Of a stretch of DNA of 64,000 nucleotides, positions 1 to 7,559 are shown one piece after another; the first letter of the stretch is position 1; every line of letters starts with the position of its first letter. The notes below the pieces were generated by a model, which did not search any database, had not been told where the DNA came from, and saw nothing but the letters and a program-made list of their open reading frames with translations. Source of the stretch: Sulfurimonas sp. hsl 1-7. Lineage in GTDB: Bacteria > Campylobacterota > Campylobacteria > Campylobacterales > Sulfurimonadaceae. The position numbers were made by a program, and so were the translations under genes. The stretch covers positions 122,887 to 186,886 of the forward strand of contig NZ_JAUIRR010000003.1 in assembly GCF_030577135.1 (NCBI RefSeq), in the 5' to 3' direction.

Positions 1-2527
1 ACGTATTGTCCTGTGCATCGTCAAGCTTGATAACTTTCTCGATAGGGTCCGTGAACTCTTTGGAGAATAGTGCAACAGAGAACACCTCATCACTTGAGAG
101 GTACCACTCATATTTTAAGTCTAAATGGTCTATGTATGTTGCTTTTAGCTCAGGGTTACCAAATACAATATTTTCCGTAATCGGGTCTTTGTATCTACTG
201 TTACTAAACTCACGAAAGTCCGGTCTTGAAATCGATGTCGCATATGCAAAACGCAGCTGCATATCATCATTGTCAAATCTATATGTCAACCCTAAACTAG
301 GGAAGATATCTGCTGTTTCAAGAGGAGCATACGTTGCCGCTGCATCTGTCAATTGTTGCGTTGATGTCTCTTGACGTACCGATGCCACGATATCAAAATC
401 ATGAGTAACCGATAAAAGTTGCTTCAAGTAAAATGCCGTAACATCTTGTGTCGCCTGATACGAATCCGTATCTCTATATGAAGCCGAAAAATCAAGTGAA
501 GATGCATATTTATCATAGATAGTATCCATATCTTCACTCATCGGAGTAAAGTTAGTACTATACATTTTAAATCTTCTACTGTCGAAATCTCTCGTTTTGC
601 TATACACAAACATACCAAACTTCGTATAGTTGTCTTGTTCGTTTAATTCAAACGGTAACGAAAAATCTGCTCTGTAGTTTTCAACTTCATCATTAAGTAC
701 AAAGTAGTAGTACCAGTTTTTTCTGTCCCAGTTTAACCCTGACGATTCATGTCTGTAGTTATACTCTACAGTACCCGGTTCTTCACGTTTTGCTTCTGAT
801 TTTTCTGCAGCCCATTCAACTATGATATTGTCAAAGTAACCGTCAGTTTTAGCTCCGAAACGCAGTTCATTTATACCGCTTAGTTGTTGCATATCTAAGT
901 TTTTCGTTACATACTCTAAGTAAGTTTTTTCACGATCGTCTGCCGAACCGGTATAATCAATTGAACCCACTGTAGTTCTGTCTTGAACTTTTTCTGTCGT
1001 AAAGAAAGTATATTTGAGTTTATTGTTCTCAAAATAATCAACTCCAACGTTTACCATACCCGATGTTTCTGTTGTTAACGTGCTTGTACTTGTTTCAGTA
1101 TGGTTATCATGAATAACCTGGTTTGTATTTCTGTCAAAGAAATACTTGTCATATACTACATCATCATTGTCAGCACTGTCTTTATAATAGAATGTTGCTG
1201 AAGCACCGATACTTACATCATCTGTAATCTCAAAACTTTTTCCTGCACTAGCTTCTAACTTCATCCCTGCCGGTAATGTTGTGCTCTCACGGTTTAAAGT
1301 TCTTGCATTTGCAACATCTTGTGTGACAGCTATCCCGCCAACGTTGTTTCCACCGTTTAAAACACTTGAAGGAAGCGGTGTCGAATTTGAACTGTTAGTA
1401 AAAACTTGTTTCCCTGTAGAATCGTTGTATAAAGCTTCCAATCCTAACTTCGCATACCCGTCATTCCCTTTTGGAATATCTTTACTCTTAATAAGTACAG
1501 TACCCCCGCCGAATGATGCAGGAAGATCTGCCGTGTATGATTTTTGAATTGTAATACTCTCAACAACTGAAGTTGGGAAAATATCAAGTGGTACTACCCT
1601 TTTTGTCGGTTCAGGTGAAGGGATATGCAAGTTATTTAACATAACCGTAGAGTATCTATCACCAAGCCCTCTTACATATACATATTTACCGCCGACAATT
1701 GTAATACCGCTCACACGTTTCAGAGCTGAAGCGACACTACTGTCACCGCTTTTTCCAAACTGCTCGCTTCCAAGTACGTTTCCAACTGCATCAGAGTTTC
1801 TCTCCTCAGCAATTACCGCTTCTACACTACCGTCTAGATGTGGTGCAAGTACTACAAACTCGTCTAACTCCATTCCCGCAGGAGTAAGTTCTACATATTT
1901 TGTAACTGCTTCGTTTGCAACTACGTTTACTTTCATAGTTTGTGCGCTGAAATCTTGGTGAATAATCGATACCGTTTGCTCACCTGCCGGAAGATTAAGC
2001 TCTACAAAACCCTCCTTAGAACTTTTTGCCTCGATCTGCGTACCCTTAACAAAAATAGTCGCATTGGCGATTTTCTTTTTGTTTTCAGATGATGACAATG
2101 TTAAAAGAACACTCCCCTTCTCTAAAGCTTTTTGATCTTTTTTAGCATTTTGCTCTTTAGAATCAGGTGCTTCCGAATCAACAAAAGCAATTGTGTTGTC
2201 ATTTTTCAGTGAAACAATTATTTGCGATTCTTTATCCGCTGCAACTGCTACGTTTTTTCTCACAAATACTTGTACTTTACCATCTTCTTTTGCTACGAGT
2301 TGAATCTGGTATTCACCCTCAGATAACTTTGAAAAGAAATATCCGTCACTATCTGTTTTACCGCTTAAAACATTAAGGTCATCAAGTTTTCCATCTACTT
2401 TCTTATAGATTTTAAACTCTTGGTTTGAGAGTGCTTTCCCCTCTTTAAGTACAACTAAAGAGAGTGATCCCAAACCTTGTGCAAACATTGTTGTGATAAA
2501 AAGGGATATTAGTAATAGATATCTCAT
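1..2527 (-). CDS. TonB-dependent outer-membrane receptor (3' end beyond window)
   Basis: The reading frame is open from the ATG at 2527 to the window edge, about 842 residues, so the C-terminal barrel strands are missing. The N-terminus is a signal peptide (MRYLLLISLFITTMFA). Two carboxypeptidase-regulatory-like (beta-sandwich) modules follow, roughly residues 18-95 and 140-215. A TonB-box-like DEFVV and a plug domain come next, with VRGLGDRYS and SFGGGTVLIKSK, then barrel sequence with alternating aromatic strands. The start overlaps the stop of the TPR gene in an ATGA, so it is the last visible gene of the TonB operon and presumably the substrate gate served by that TonB. The substrate is unknown; the Pho-type promoter at the operon head suggests a phosphorus-containing ligand. 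Confidence 0.93.
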   Translation of the reverse strand, partial: MRYLLLISLFITTMFAQGLGSLSLVVLKEGKALSNQEFKIYKKVDGKLDDLNVLSGKTDSDGYFFSKLSEGEYQIQLVAKEDGKVQVFVRKNVAVAADKESQIIVSLKNDNTIAFVDSEAPDSKEQNAKKDQKALEKGSVLLTLSSSENKKKIANATIFVKGTQIEAKSSKEGFVELNLPAGEQTVSIIHQDFSAQTMKVNVVANEAVTKYVELTPAGMELDEFVVLAPHLDGSVEAVIAEERNSDAVGNVLGSEQFGKSGDSSVASALKRVSGITIVGGKYVYVRGLGDRYSTVMLNNLHIPSPEPTKRVVPLDIFPTSVVESITIQKSYTADLPASFGGGTVLIKSKDIPKGNDGYAKLGLEALYNDSTGKQVFTNSSNSTPLPSSVLNGGNNVGGIAVTQDVANARTLNRESTTLPAGMKLEASAGKSFEITDDVSIGASATFYYKDSADNDDVVYDKYFFDRNTNQVIHDNHTETSTSTLTTETSGMVNVGVDYFENNKLKYTFFTTEKVQDRTTVGSIDYTGSADDREKTYLEYVTKNLDMQQLSGINELRFGAKTDGYFDNIIVEWAAEKSEAKREEPGTVEYNYRHESSGLNWDRKNWYYYFVLNDEVENYRADFSLPFELNEQDNYTKFGMFVYSKTRDFDSRRFKMYSTNFTPMSEDMDTIYDKYASSLDFSASYRDTDSYQATQDVTAFYLKQLLSVTHDFDIVASVRQETSTQQLTDAAATYAPLETADIFPSLGLTYRFDNDDMQLRFAYATSISRPDFREFSNSRYKDPITENIVFGNPELKATYIDHLDLKYEWYLSSDEVFSVALFSKEFTDPIEKVIKLDDAQDNT

Positions 2528-3678
2528 AGTGTACACTCCCAGTGGTTATTTTTACATTTGTTCATATTTTTTCTCAATTCGATCCCTTTTTTGAAAAGTT
2601 CCGAATCGCTAATGCGTTTAAGTAATTTTTCACTCTCGTCAAAATCACCCGTTACGTAATAAGAATACGCTAAAGCATAGAGGATGTTTTGATCTTTAAG
2701 TAAACCGTTTCTCTCTAATGCACTACGTGTTGAAAGTACTTTTTCATAGTTTCCGTACTCAAGATAGATTGCTATCTTTTGTTTGTATTTTTGTTTTGGA
2801 TCAAGAAGTTGCGAGTTCTTATATAGAGCCTGTACATATTCTCTTGAACGTCTAAACATCTCTGCAGAATCTTTAAGATATTTTCTATCAAGCAATGACG
2901 CCTGATCAAAAAGATCCGCTGCCGGATGGATCATATCTTGGTCGATATAAAGTGTTGCAAGTAAGATAATCAGCTTTACATTTGTTTCATATTTCAAATG
3001 TGCCTTTTCAGCTAAAAGGGTAGCTTTTTTGTACTCTTTTGCTTCACGTAATGCACTGATAAACGAAAGTAACACTTTCTCATTTACTTTTGCATGCGTT
3101 AGATACACTTCCGCATCTTTCAGAGCACTTTGATAAAGTTCTAAAGAGATGTAGTATGCAAATCTTTGTCTGTACGCATCGTAATATTTCGGATGAATAG
3201 TATTTACGTCTGCTAATACATCCAATGCTCTGTCGTACTCTTTAAGCTGAAAATAACACTCGGCTTTAAGTGCCATAATGTTTGGTTTTTGCAGTACAAT
3301 TGCCTTTGCACTATTAAGAGCTTTAATAGCCTCTCCATACTTTTTAAGCTTAAAACTGTTCTGTGCAATGTAAAGATAGATGCTTTTTTCCGTTTGACCC
3401 GCTTCGATCGCAAGGTAAAAGTTTTTGTTAGATGCTTCATACATCCCTAACTTTCCTTTTACCAAACCTTGAAGTGTGTAGTACTGCACTTTATCGATCG
3501 TTTCATCATCCAGGTCAACTTGATTCAGTGCATCATTTGCACGAGTGTAGTAACCGTCTTTGATCAGAACCGTTGCCAGTGCTACATAGTCAACTTCGTC
3601 TTGATTTTTCTTAGTGTCTGCATAAATACCGGTACTTAGCAGTATAGTAAATATTGTTGTTAAAAGTAATTTCATCAT
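2524..3678 (-). CDS. Periplasmic TPR-repeat protein of the TonB2-type operon
   Basis: 384 residues with an N-terminal signal peptide (MMKLLLTTIFTILLSTGIYA) followed almost entirely by degenerate tetratricopeptide repeats, for example near GEAIKALNSAKAIV, YDRALDVLADV and GDFDESEKLLKRI. A TPR protein sits at the same place, directly after tonB2, in the Vibrio TtpC-TonB2 cluster, where it acts as an accessory of the energy-transducing complex. Here it lies 7 bp after the tonB stop and overlaps the receptor start by 4 bp, so translation is probably coupled. It is likely a periplasmic scaffold linking TonB to its receptor; that role is inferred from context only. Confidence 0.85.
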   Translation of the reverse strand: MMKLLLTTIFTILLSTGIYADTKKNQDEVDYVALATVLIKDGYYTRANDALNQVDLDDETIDKVQYYTLQGLVKGKLGMYEASNKNFYLAIEAGQTEKSIYLYIAQNSFKLKKYGEAIKALNSAKAIVLQKPNIMALKAECYFQLKEYDRALDVLADVNTIHPKYYDAYRQRFAYYISLELYQSALKDAEVYLTHAKVNEKVLLSFISALREAKEYKKATLLAEKAHLKYETNVKLIILLATLYIDQDMIHPAADLFDQASLLDRKYLKDSAEMFRRSREYVQALYKNSQLLDPKQKYKQKIAIYLEYGNYEKVLSTRSALERNGLLKDQNILYALAYSYYVTGDFDESEKLLKRISDSELFKKGIELRKNMNKCKNNHWECTL

Positions 3679-3685
3679 CTATCTC

Positions 3686-4321
3686 TTATTGAAAATCAAA
3701 TCTAATTTTTTGTTTAGCCCAAACTTTTACAGCTTTGCCTTTGTACTGTGCCGGAGTAAATTTCCAAGTTTTTACACCCTCTACTGCGACATCATCAAAT
3801 ACGCCTGCAGGTTCACTCTCTAAAACTTTTACCTTACTAACATCACCGTTTGCATCTACTAAAAGGTTTAAAAGTACATACCCTTTTATCCCCATTTTCT
3901 TTGCTTTTTTAGGATATTCCATCGCTGAACGACGAGCAGGTTTCGGAGCTTCGTCCACACTGCTTTCATTCATGATTACATTTTTATCAGCATCTTTTAA
4001 AAGGTTATCATCCACATCCAGAGAGCTATCCATAAAAGATTCTAAACCTGTATCTATCCCGCTAAGTGCTGAACTCATCTTAGGAGTGTTTGAAGCCTTA
4101 TGTGCTTTTGGCGGAGTTCTTTTAGGCTTTGGTTTCGGTTTTGGTTTCGGTTTTGGTTTGACAACTTGTTGCATCTCAAAACTCATTGGAGATTTCTCTG
4201 CTTTGTTTTGAGGCAACATTCCGTTTTCATTCATCTCAATTACAACAACAAAAACAAAAAATAAACCAAAAACAGACCATCCAAAAGCTTTTAGACGCAG
4301 TAAAAATGTATTGTTATTCAC
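3686..4321 (-). CDS. tonB: Energy transducer TonB (TonB2-type)
   Basis: 211 residues starting at a GTG. There is one N-terminal membrane helix (about residues 12-28, GWSVFGLFFVFVVVIE), a stiff Pro-Lys spacer with about eight PK dipeptides (residues 52-70), a loosely conserved linker, and a TonB C-terminal domain (about 125-211) with the pattern YPKKAKKMGIKGYV and VDANGDVSKVKVLES, ending in KIRFDF. It carries proton-motive energy from the ExbB/ExbD complex to the outer-membrane receptor encoded two genes downstream. The spacing to exbD is 2 bp. The short spacer and compact C-terminal domain resemble TonB2 rather than E. coli TonB. Confidence 0.93.
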   Translation of the reverse strand: MNNNTFLLRLKAFGWSVFGLFFVFVVVIEMNENGMLPQNKAEKSPMSFEMQQVVKPKPKPKPKPKPKRTPPKAHKASNTPKMSSALSGIDTGLESFMDSSLDVDDNLLKDADKNVIMNESSVDEAPKPARRSAMEYPKKAKKMGIKGYVLLNLLVDANGDVSKVKVLESEPAGVFDDVAVEGVKTWKFTPAQYKGKAVKVWAKQKIRFDFQ

Positions 4322-4323
4322 AA

Positions 4324-4728
4324 TTAACCTACCTCTTTCTTAGTTGCAACGGCAACATCTTTAGCACCTGAGAGTCTACATTGATCAACAAGCTCTATAA
4401 GTTTCTCTACCGCAATAGAGTTATCTGTAATTACAAGTACAGATTTGTTTGTTGATGTTCTTAACATATCTCTTAACTTTCCTTGAACAGCCCATAGCTT
4501 AATCGGTTGATTGTCTATGTATACATCTGCTTGGTTATCTATATATACTCTGATAACTTTACTAGATGCGCGCGTAGCAGATGATGCACCAGGACGCTCA
4601 AGGTCTAGTTTCATATCTTTTACAAATGTTGAACTCACCATAAAGAAGATCAATAAGATAAATACCATATCGATCAGTGGTGACATATCTACGTCGCTGA
4701 TATCATCCTTTTTGCGTCTAAATCTCAT
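4324..4728 (-). CDS. exbD: ExbD-type biopolymer transport protein
   Basis: 134 residues, typical of ExbD. It has a basic cytoplasmic start (MRFRRKKDD), one membrane helix (about 17-36) containing the conserved aspartate in SPLIDMVFILLIFFMVSSTF, and a periplasmic domain ending VDQCRLSGAKDVAVAT. The aspartate is the proton-binding residue of the family. The gene overlaps the upstream exbB by 11 bp and is 2 bp from tonB, so it belongs to the same operon and works with ExbB as the stator-like motor that energises TonB. Confidence 0.94.
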   Translation of the reverse strand: MRFRRKKDDISDVDMSPLIDMVFILLIFFMVSSTFVKDMKLDLERPGASSATRASSKVIRVYIDNQADVYIDNQPIKLWAVQGKLRDMLRTSTNKSVLVITDNSIAVEKLIELVDQCRLSGAKDVAVATKKEVG

Positions 4729-5335
4729 CTAAATTTTCCTCACTACATAAAATATCTTTTATCTGCTCTAGATCAAGCTCCATTTTTGAAGCTTTCTTAT
4801 CTAAAAGTCGTCCCATAACAAGCCCGGGTACTGCTACTACAAGACCTAACTGTGTCGTAAATAGTGCCTGAGAGATACCCCCTGCAATCCCGCCGCTTTG
4901 TGAAAACAAACTCATAGAAGCTAACGAATCAAAAGTCTCAATCATCCCGATAACCGTTCCCAAAAGCCCGATAAGCGGTGCTACTATTACAACCGTTTTC
5001 ACTAACTTAGCATATTGGTTAAGTGTTTGTTGATACACATAAAATCTATCATCAAGAAACTTTCTGAGCATCTTTCGATCAGCAATCTCTGCTTTAAGCC
5101 CAAGTCCATCAACAACAGCACTGTCAATGATCCCTTTAGGGATTTCTCTTTTGCCGGAAGCAAATTTTCTGATTAAAACACGTGGACTTTTTTTAGTTCC
5201 GCGCTGAATCGTATGGTATCTGTATCCAAGTCCATACCACAGTACAAAGACTAAGATAAACAGTGGCCACATTACAAAACCGCCACTGTTCATATAAGCA
5301 ATGAACTGATGAATAAATGTCACTAAAGTATCCAT
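4718..5335 (-). CDS. exbB: ExbB-type proton channel protein (short form)
   Basis: 205 residues with a MotA/TolQ/ExbB domain. There is an N-terminal membrane helix (GGFVMWPLFILVFVLWYGLG), a cytoplasmic loop, then two more helices (about 110-135 and 150-180) with the family signature LIGLLGTVIGMIETFDSL and ISQALFTTQLGLVVAVPGLV. It is the compact ExbB2 counterpart that partners ExbD; the next gene upstream is a second, longer ExbB-like protein. The one-base overlap with that gene suggests coupled translation. Confidence 0.93.
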   Translation of the reverse strand: MDTLVTFIHQFIAYMNSGGFVMWPLFILVFVLWYGLGYRYHTIQRGTKKSPRVLIRKFASGKREIPKGIIDSAVVDGLGLKAEIADRKMLRKFLDDRFYVYQQTLNQYAKLVKTVVIVAPLIGLLGTVIGMIETFDSLASMSLFSQSGGIAGGISQALFTTQLGLVVAVPGLVMGRLLDKKASKMELDLEQIKDILCSEENLDEI

Positions 5336-6639
5336 TATTTTTGCTTGTTGTACTCATTTACAATATGAAGTGCTGAATGCTCCATAGAGTCTTTGATACT
5401 TTCAGCCCAGCTGTTAAGCAGGTTACCACCAAGAAGTAATGGAATCGCTACGATAAGACCTAACTCAGTTGTTACAAGTGCAATCGAGATACCGCCTGAA
5501 AGCAGTTTCGGATCACCCGTACCAAACTCTGTAATGATGTCAAATGTTGCGATCATACCTGTTACCGTACCAAGTAAACCAAGTAACGGTGCTACCGCTG
5601 CGATAACTAAGATAGTTGAACTTAATTTATCAAGACGAGAGCTCTCATGAATGATAGCTTCTGAGATGATATCTTCAACATGTTCTCTATCTCTGTCTAG
5701 ATTTCTAACAGTAGCTTTTAATACTCTGGCAGTTGCACCTTTTTTCGGTTTTAAGAACTCTAAAGTAGAGTTTACACCGCTGCCTAAAAGTGAACTTAAT
5801 GTATCTGTTGGAAGTGTTTTTGCCCCTGTACTTGATTGCAGGTAGAACACTCTTAATACTAAAAATAAAATTCCTACAAGACCAAGTGCTACGATAACCC
5901 ATCCGATGATCCCTGCAGAGTTGATAACATCTAAAGTTGATTTCTCTTCAGTATCTGAAATCTCTTTGTTTACATTTTCGTAGATAAAGATTTTCAAGTT
6001 CTCAGGTGTTTGTTCATTTACTAAAGCGTTTGCTACATCTTCTGCAGGCTGTGCAGTAAAGATTTTCATTTTATGATCACCCGCCGGTACTAAGATACCG
6101 CTAGCTTTATCACTTACACCGTATGCAGCAACATTTCCAACTTTTACGATTTTTCCTTGTGCTAACGATCCGTCTTGTAAGTAAAAACTTCCTTCTTCCA
6201 CTTTTAAAGATGACAGATCATCTCTAAGCGCTAAAGATTTTTCAAATAATGCTTTTAATGTAGCCGGATAGTCATCTTTATTTAAAGGAAGCTCAATTCC
6301 GTACTCTTTTAATGATGATGTCCCTTGAGAGATAACCGCTTCAATTAAAGAAGTATCATCACTCATCGTCTCCAAATTTTGTTGCGCTTGAAACAGTGCA
6401 TCACTCAAGTTTTGGCTTTTTGTCTCTTTTGCTAAAACTTGTTGTTGTAGTTTCTCTATCTCATTTTTTGCAGATTGAAGTTTTTGAGCATTTGAAGATT
6501 TTAATTCATCAGCTCTTGCTTTTAACATCTCTTTTTGTGCTTTTAAAAACGCGAACTCTTTTGCATATGCTTCTTCAAGTTCAGTCGATGCGAACATAGT
6601 TGTCGCTAAAACCAATAGTGCTAAAAATATTTTTTTCAT
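5335..6639 (-). CDS. TtpC-like long ExbB/MotA/TolQ-family protein
   Basis: 434 residues, about twice the usual ExbB length. A signal peptide (MKKIFLALLVLATTMFAS) and a periplasmic coiled coil (about 20-100) precede a helix at about 240-262 (GIIGWVIVALGLVGILFLVL) and a C-terminal ExbB channel domain with LLGLLGTVTGMIATFDII and ISIALVTTELGLIVAIPLLL. This is the architecture of TtpC, the extra component required by the Vibrio TonB2 system. It sits between the DUF3450 gene and the short exbB, as in Vibrio, and touches both neighbours by one base. The periplasmic extension presumably contacts the TPR or DUF3450 partners. Confidence 0.9.
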   Translation of the reverse strand: MKKIFLALLVLATTMFASTELEEAYAKEFAFLKAQKEMLKARADELKSSNAQKLQSAKNEIEKLQQQVLAKETKSQNLSDALFQAQQNLETMSDDTSLIEAVISQGTSSLKEYGIELPLNKDDYPATLKALFEKSLALRDDLSSLKVEEGSFYLQDGSLAQGKIVKVGNVAAYGVSDKASGILVPAGDHKMKIFTAQPAEDVANALVNEQTPENLKIFIYENVNKEISDTEEKSTLDVINSAGIIGWVIVALGLVGILFLVLRVFYLQSSTGAKTLPTDTLSSLLGSGVNSTLEFLKPKKGATARVLKATVRNLDRDREHVEDIISEAIIHESSRLDKLSSTILVIAAVAPLLGLLGTVTGMIATFDIITEFGTGDPKLLSGGISIALVTTELGLIVAIPLLLGGNLLNSWAESIKDSMEHSALHIVNEYNKQK

Positions 6640-7397
6640 TATTTTGCCTCACTTAAAATTAATGCATTCGGTAATGTAAAATACCCTGTTCTAATTTGCT
6701 TTTTAAATGCATCAAAGATACTTAAAATTTCAGTTTGTTTCTCTTTGTTTAGTTCCTCTTGATAAGTCCAAGAGTTACCGTCTTTCACAACATATCCAAC
6801 TGTATCGTTAGGTGTTTTGAAAAACATCATAGCAGTACCGATACGAGCTATCTCTGCTAGTTTTTCCTCAGAGTTTAAAACGATAGTTTGTTTAAAAATA
6901 CCGTTTTCTTTAGTCATTCTAATCTCATCGTTATATGCGTTATATACTTGTGAAAGCGCTTTTTGAGGAGTGATTAAAGAATCGTTTAGTTGTTGTTTGA
7001 TTTTTTCAACAGACTCAACTCTCTCACTTGTTTTAAAAGGGATAGAAGTTTTCATCATTGCACTCAAATTATCGATTGCTTCAATAACTATCGGTTTTAA
7101 ACCTTGAGAGTTTTTACTTGCAGCAACGATTTTTGCTTGAATGTCAGATAACTCTTTGTTAATCTGTTTGATTTTAAGATCTTCACGAGATACCATAGCT
7201 TCTAGTTCACTTTTTTGAATAGAAAGTGATTTCATACTAGATTTATAAGCATCCTTTTCATCATTTATTTGTGTATCTAAATGTTCCACTTCTCCACGAA
7301 GTTTCATCAAAGACTCAGCCATATTATCAGAATTTGCACTTAACATAGTAGAGCTAAGCAGCACACTCAAAGCGATACTAATTGTTTTTTTAGACAT
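6639..7397 (-). CDS. DUF3450 periplasmic coiled-coil protein, first gene of the TonB2-type operon
   Basis: 252 residues from the ATG at 7397. It has a signal peptide (MSKKTISIALSVLLSSTMLSA), a long coiled coil (about 25-100) and a C-terminal globular part with FKTPNDTVGYVVKDG, which fits DUF3450. A TTG 30 nt further upstream would also be in frame, but it lies about at the transcription start predicted from the -10 box (7427-7432), so the ATG behind GGGGAG is preferred. DUF3450 proteins head the TtpC-ExbB2-ExbD2-TonB2 clusters of Vibrio and Shewanella. The exact role is unknown; a periplasmic accessory of TtpC is likely. Confidence 0.87.
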   Translation of the reverse strand: MSKKTISIALSVLLSSTMLSANSDNMAESLMKLRGEVEHLDTQINDEKDAYKSSMKSLSIQKSELEAMVSREDLKIKQINKELSDIQAKIVAASKNSQGLKPIVIEAIDNLSAMMKTSIPFKTSERVESVEKIKQQLNDSLITPQKALSQVYNAYNDEIRMTKENGIFKQTIVLNSEEKLAEIARIGTAMMFFKTPNDTVGYVVKDGNSWTYQEELNKEKQTEILSIFDAFKKQIRTGYFTLPNALILSEAK

Positions 7398-7426
7398 GGA
7401 CTCCCCATATATTTTAAGATGGTGCA

Positions 7427-7482
7427 ATGATAAAAAAACTAAATTACCTTATGATTACTCAAGGGTTACAAGTTGGTGACAA
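7427..7482 (-). promoter_or_regulatory. Pho-type promoter of the TonB2-like operon (four half-sites)
   Basis: Reading the minus strand, half-sites TTGTCAC (7482-7476), TTGTAAC (7471-7465), GAGTAAT (7460-7454) and AGGTAAT (7449-7443) recur every 11 bp. The last is followed by exactly 10 bp and a -10 hexamer TATCAT (7432-7427). Four in-phase half-sites would accommodate two PhoB dimers. The geometry (7 + 4 + 7 + 10 + hexamer) is identical to the other six sites in this window. Confidence 0.75.
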
Positions 7483-7510
7483 TGTTATTTAAAGGGGAAA
7501 AATAGGAGGG

Positions 7511-7539
7511 ATGACTAAGAGAAAAGGACTCTTAGTCAT
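7511..7539 (-). terminator. Hairpin terminator after the beta-helix lipoprotein gene
   Basis: A perfect 11-bp inverted repeat (7511-7521 and 7529-7539) with a 7-nt loop. On the minus strand it is followed a few bases later by a short U-rich stretch (CTATTTTTCC). It separates the lipoprotein gene (stop at 7560) from the Pho promoter of the TonB operon, so the operon is transcribed from its own promoter. Confidence 0.7.
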
Positions 7540-7559
7540 GAAGGGGGATAAAGCTTTTC

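Noticed and set aside
4120..4170. Short tandem repeat that could suggest a CRISPR or minisatellite
   Set aside because: It encodes the Pro-Lys spacer of TonB and is explained by the protein. No spacers of CRISPR type occur anywhere in the window.
3735..4211. 158-codon frame opposite tonB
   Set aside because: It is the antisense shadow of tonB; its GFGFGFG run is just the reverse reading of the Pro-Lys spacer.
7397..7427. Longer DUF3450 start at the TTG at 7427
   Set aside because: The TTG overlaps the predicted -10/start-of-transcription zone and would put residues ahead of a perfect signal peptide. The ATG at 7397 has GGGGAG before it.
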